Shown here: positions 6,562-8,334 of the stretch, one piece after another | Position numbering within the stretch: position 1 is the stretch's first letter | Layout: the number at the start of each line of letters is the position of its first letter | Source: Rickettsiales bacterium | GTDB lineage: Bacteria; Pseudomonadota; Alphaproteobacteria; Rickettsiales; Anaplasmataceae | DNA length: 8,334 nt | Direction of reading: 5' to 3' | Assembly (NCBI GenBank): GCA_031286185.1 | Contig: JAITUS010000131.1 | Coordinates: 1 to 8,334, forward strand | Translations under genes and position numbers: made by a program | Notes under the pieces: generated by a model | What the model was told of the DNA's origin: nothing | What the model saw: only the letters and a program-made list of their open reading frames with translations | The model's database searches: none

Positions 6562-7489
6562 CCTTGGTTCAATCATTGAAAATTGGTATGAATGGCTGAG
6601 ATGCAATAGATCTTACTCACCTAACACTTTAGAATCATATATGAGGGACTTGCAAGATCTTATAAGTTTCCTCAGCGCTCACATTGGTGAAGAAGTAAAT
6701 GTTGGTTCCTTAGAAAAATTGAGCATATCTGAGCTAAGAAGTTGGCTTAGCTTCCGTTATGCAAGAGGCGTAAATGCAAGGTCTAACACTCGCGCGCTGT
6801 CAGCAGTCAGAAACTTTTTCAAGTACATAAAAAACAATTATGAAATAAATAATGAGGCTATATTTTCCTTGTCCAAGCCAATTCAGAGAAAAACTCTACC
6901 TAAGGCATTATCAATATCTGATATAAAAACTCTACTGAAAGAAATGAAATTATCTGACTTGGGTGAACCCTGGGTAATAAAAAGAGAAGTTGCGATTATT
7001 GTTCTGTTATATGGCACAGGCTTAAGAATTAGTGAAGCGCTAAGTCTTAGGATTAGTGATGTAAGTGGCGAAAACCTAATAATTATAGGTAAGGGAAACA
7101 AACAAAGGCAGGTATTTATTCTTCCGGTAGTAAAAAAGTGCATACAAGAATACATAAAAGCTTGTCCTTACCTTGGCATTGACAATGAGGCACAATATCT
7201 CTTTGTGGGGGTAAGAGGAAAAAAATTGGGAAGAACTTACGTTGCTAATCGTTTGCAGAAAATAAGGAGAATGTTGAACTTGCCAGAAATTTTATCTCCA
7301 CACGCATTCCGTCACAGTTTCGCCACTCATTTGCTTCAGGAAAATGTTGACATAAGGTCTATACAACAACTGCTTGGCCATTCAAGCCTGGAAACTACCC
7401 AAGTTTACACTCACCTAAATTATCAAGACGTTTTTAATATGTATAAAGATTTCCAGCAGAATTTGGAGAAGGAACAAAAATCCTTGTAA
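6542..7489 (+). CDS. xerC: tyrosine recombinase XerC
   Basis: XerC acts with XerD at the chromosomal dif site to resolve dimer chromosomes before division. The product is 315 residues from ATG6542. An N-terminal SAM-like core-binding domain (about 8-100, including RSYSPNTLESY and ARSNTRALSAVRNFF) precedes the catalytic domain, where all six active residues are present: Arg162 in GTGLRISE, Lys184 in GKGNKQR, His254 and Arg257 in SPHAFRHSFATHLL, His280 in LLGHSS, and the nucleophile Tyr289 in TTQVYTHL. The ending after the Tyr (THLNYQDVFNMY) and the LSALRSFF-like helix resemble XerC more than XerD, but the two are close. GTG6527 is an alternative start adding five residues; neither has a good ribosome binding site. 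The gene starts inside the end of lpd. Intact catalytic residues argue for a housekeeping enzyme and not a phage integrase. Confidence 0.9.
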   Translation: MPSLKSNLGSIIENWYEWLRCNRSYSPNTLESYMRDLQDLISFLSAHIGEEVNVGSLEKLSISELRSWLSFRYARGVNARSNTRALSAVRNFFKYIKNNYEINNEAIFSLSKPIQRKTLPKALSISDIKTLLKEMKLSDLGEPWVIKREVAIIVLLYGTGLRISEALSLRISDVSGENLIIIGKGNKQRQVFILPVVKKCIQEYIKACPYLGIDNEAQYLFVGVRGKKLGRTYVANRLQKIRRMLNLPEILSPHAFRHSFATHLLQENVDIRSIQQLLGHSSLETTQVYTHLNYQDVFNMYKDFQQNLEKEQKSL

Positions 7490-7490
7490 C

Positions 7491-8213
7491 TTAAGGACTG
7501 TCGGCAGCACTACCAGGTCCTATGTCTTTTTCATCTCCTTTGTATAAAAAATACCCTATTAAAAAAAGACCCAGCGCAACTGCAGCAAGACAAGCACTTA
7601 TCTCTGGATAATCCACTATTGTTAAACACGCACCAACAGCACATATTCCACACAATATAAAAAATGCAAGAGCGTAGTTGTTTTGTTTTCTGTGGGGAGA
7701 AATTGCTCGTCCATCACTTTCTTTTCCTACTCGATGAATCCTCTCACTTGACTCTTCATCTTGTATTGTTCAGTTTTCTATCCTTCTCTGTAAGTTGAGC
7801 TTTTGCTTGATCAAGTTCTCTCTCCAGCTCTGAAATTCTGCTTTGCTGTTTTCCAGTTTCATCGTTTCGTTTGTTCAACTCCTGCCTTGTATCGTTCAAT
7901 TCCTTTTCCTTCTTTGCAAGTTGAGCTTCTGCCTTTTCAAGTTCGTCTACAAGTTTTTGTACAAACTCCCCAAAACCTACTGGTATATTATTCATGCCTG
8001 CTAAAGACCGTTCCACCCTTACAGGGAATTTTTCATTTAAATATTTTTTAATAGGCTCAGTCGGATTATTAACATCCCTCAATGCAGCAATAACAATTGC
8101 ACGATCTATGAAACAATTATCTTCCACCAATTTCTTTACATCATCTAAATCTTTTCTGTTAATAACATCAGTTAATCGCTCTGTAATCGCTTGTGCAATT
8201 ATTTGCTTTAATC
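7491..8213 (-). pseudogene. broken gene for a coiled-coil protein with a C-terminal two-helix membrane domain
   Basis: Two leftward frames join into one protein. The first is open from the IS edge to a TGA at 7756-7758. It begins as a helical region (RLKQIIAQAITERLTDVINR onward), runs through VEDNCFIDRAIVIAALRDV, and becomes a charged coiled coil (VDELEKAEAQLAKKEKELN...). The second is open from 7769 to the TAA at 7491-7493, gives 92 residues with no ATG, and holds two hydrophobic helices (about NYALAFFILCGICAVGACL and ISACLAAVALGLFLIGYFLY) before a polar tail. A single-base change between about 7758 and 7770 would join them, so a +1 frameshift is likely. No ATG precedes the helical region before the IS, so the 5' end is probably lost; a weak TTG at 8130 is the best remaining start. 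The gene ends one base from xerC, tail to tail. I do not recognise the family; coiled-coil plus membrane-tail proteins are frequent in Wolbachia and some are candidate effectors. Confidence 0.65.
7759..7944 (-). repeat. 126-bp-period repeat inside the coiled-coil region
   Basis: Two 60-base segments, 7759-7818 and 7885-7944, match at 47 of 60 positions with no gaps and are offset by exactly 126 bases. That is 42 codons, or six heptads, so the duplication keeps coiled-coil phase. They encode the related peptides AEAQLAKKEKELNDTR and AKAQLTEKDRKLNNTR. The 66 bases between them belong to the repeat unit, but the corresponding downstream sequence has diverged. Confidence 0.65.
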
Positions 8214-8334
8214 TTAGAACCTGTTTAAAATCTCGAAGAGATGAGGTAAAATAAGCATAGATTAATAATGGGGTGTCTATGCGGAAAAGTTATCCAAGCA
8301 GTATAAGTCGAGAGCAATTTGAAAAAATCAGGCC
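8214..8334 (+). mobile_element. IS5-family insertion sequence, 5' end only (right copy)
   Basis: This is the inverted counterpart of the left-edge element, identical to the reverse complement of 18-138 except at two positions; the body lies beyond the right edge. The edge reads TTAGAACCTGTTTAAAAT. Just inside it, ATCTC-GAA-GAGAT (8230-8242) can form a five-pair hairpin; in the left copy one C-G pair is a T-G pair, so the stem is kept. The insertion cuts the leftward coiled-coil gene. Confidence 0.85.
8279..8334 (+). CDS. IS5-family transposase, N-terminal fragment (runs off right edge)
   Basis: The frame opens at ATG8279 and reads MRKSYPSSISREQFEKIR before leaving the window, identical over this stretch to the left copy. 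The ribosome binding site differs: GGGG at 8270-8273 here, against GAGG in the left copy. Both are five bases from the ATG. Integrity downstream cannot be judged. Confidence 0.8.
   Translation, partial: MRKSYPSSISREQFEKIR

Noticed and set aside
6542..7489. Phage or integrative-element integrase in place of XerC
   Set aside because: Length, domain layout and the XerC-like C-terminal region fit the housekeeping recombinase; there is no adjacent tRNA, attachment site or phage gene.
7803..8254. Two rightward frames (7803-8051 and 7994-8254)
   Set aside because: They lie opposite the coiled-coil gene, whose heptad pattern and internal repeat make the leftward strand the coding one; the second also runs into the IS.
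1..8334. Composite transposon carrying gyrB, lpd and xerC
   Set aside because: The cargo is core genes, and the right-hand gene is cut by its IS as expected from a separate insertion. Nothing shows the block moves as a unit.

Overview
The window looks like chromosome from an A+T-rich alphaproteobacterial endosymbiont of the Rickettsiales, most likely a Wolbachia strain. Three things suggest this: alphaproteobacterial-type GyrB, Lpd and XerC with low-GC codon use; IS5-family insertion sequences at both ends; and lineage-specific membrane and coiled-coil proteins next to them. The assignment is from recognition only, with no database search.

Layout: positions 1-138 hold the 5' end of an IS pointing left. 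Next come two overlapping rightward ORFs (140-385 and 361-1374) for unrecognised membrane-anchored proteins; they may be one gene split at a run of five A. A 237-bp intergenic region follows, with two hairpin-forming inverted repeats and a candidate promoter. Then comes gyrB (1612-3990). A short gap with a second candidate promoter leads into three overlapping genes: a PQQ-type beta-propeller protein resembling BamB (4071-5180), lpd (5173-6561) and xerC (6542-7489). One base after xerC ends, a leftward pseudogene begins at its 3' end (7491-8213). It encodes a helical region, a coiled coil built on a 126-bp repeat, and a two-helix membrane domain. A frameshift breaks it and the second IS cuts off its 5' end. 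Positions 8214-8334 are the 5' end of that IS, pointing right.

How the genes relate: gyrB, lpd and xerC are core functions (DNA supercoiling, the E3 subunit of 2-oxoacid dehydrogenases, and chromosome dimer resolution). The propeller protein probably works in the envelope. The overlaps suggest a propeller-lpd-xerC transcription unit with coupled translation. The unusual material is at the edges, where two copies of the same IS face outward and each abuts a fast-evolving membrane-protein gene. The two ends are inverted copies of 121 bp with two differences, so this may be a contig that stopped at repeats.

The points most worth a second look are the natural Asn in the GyrB quinolone-region motif, the possible split of the left membrane gene, its C-terminal domain with a Cys-Gly-Gly-Thr/His-Pro motif, and the hidden membrane domain in the right-hand pseudogene. 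I found no CRISPR array, tRNA, rRNA or convincing new defence system.
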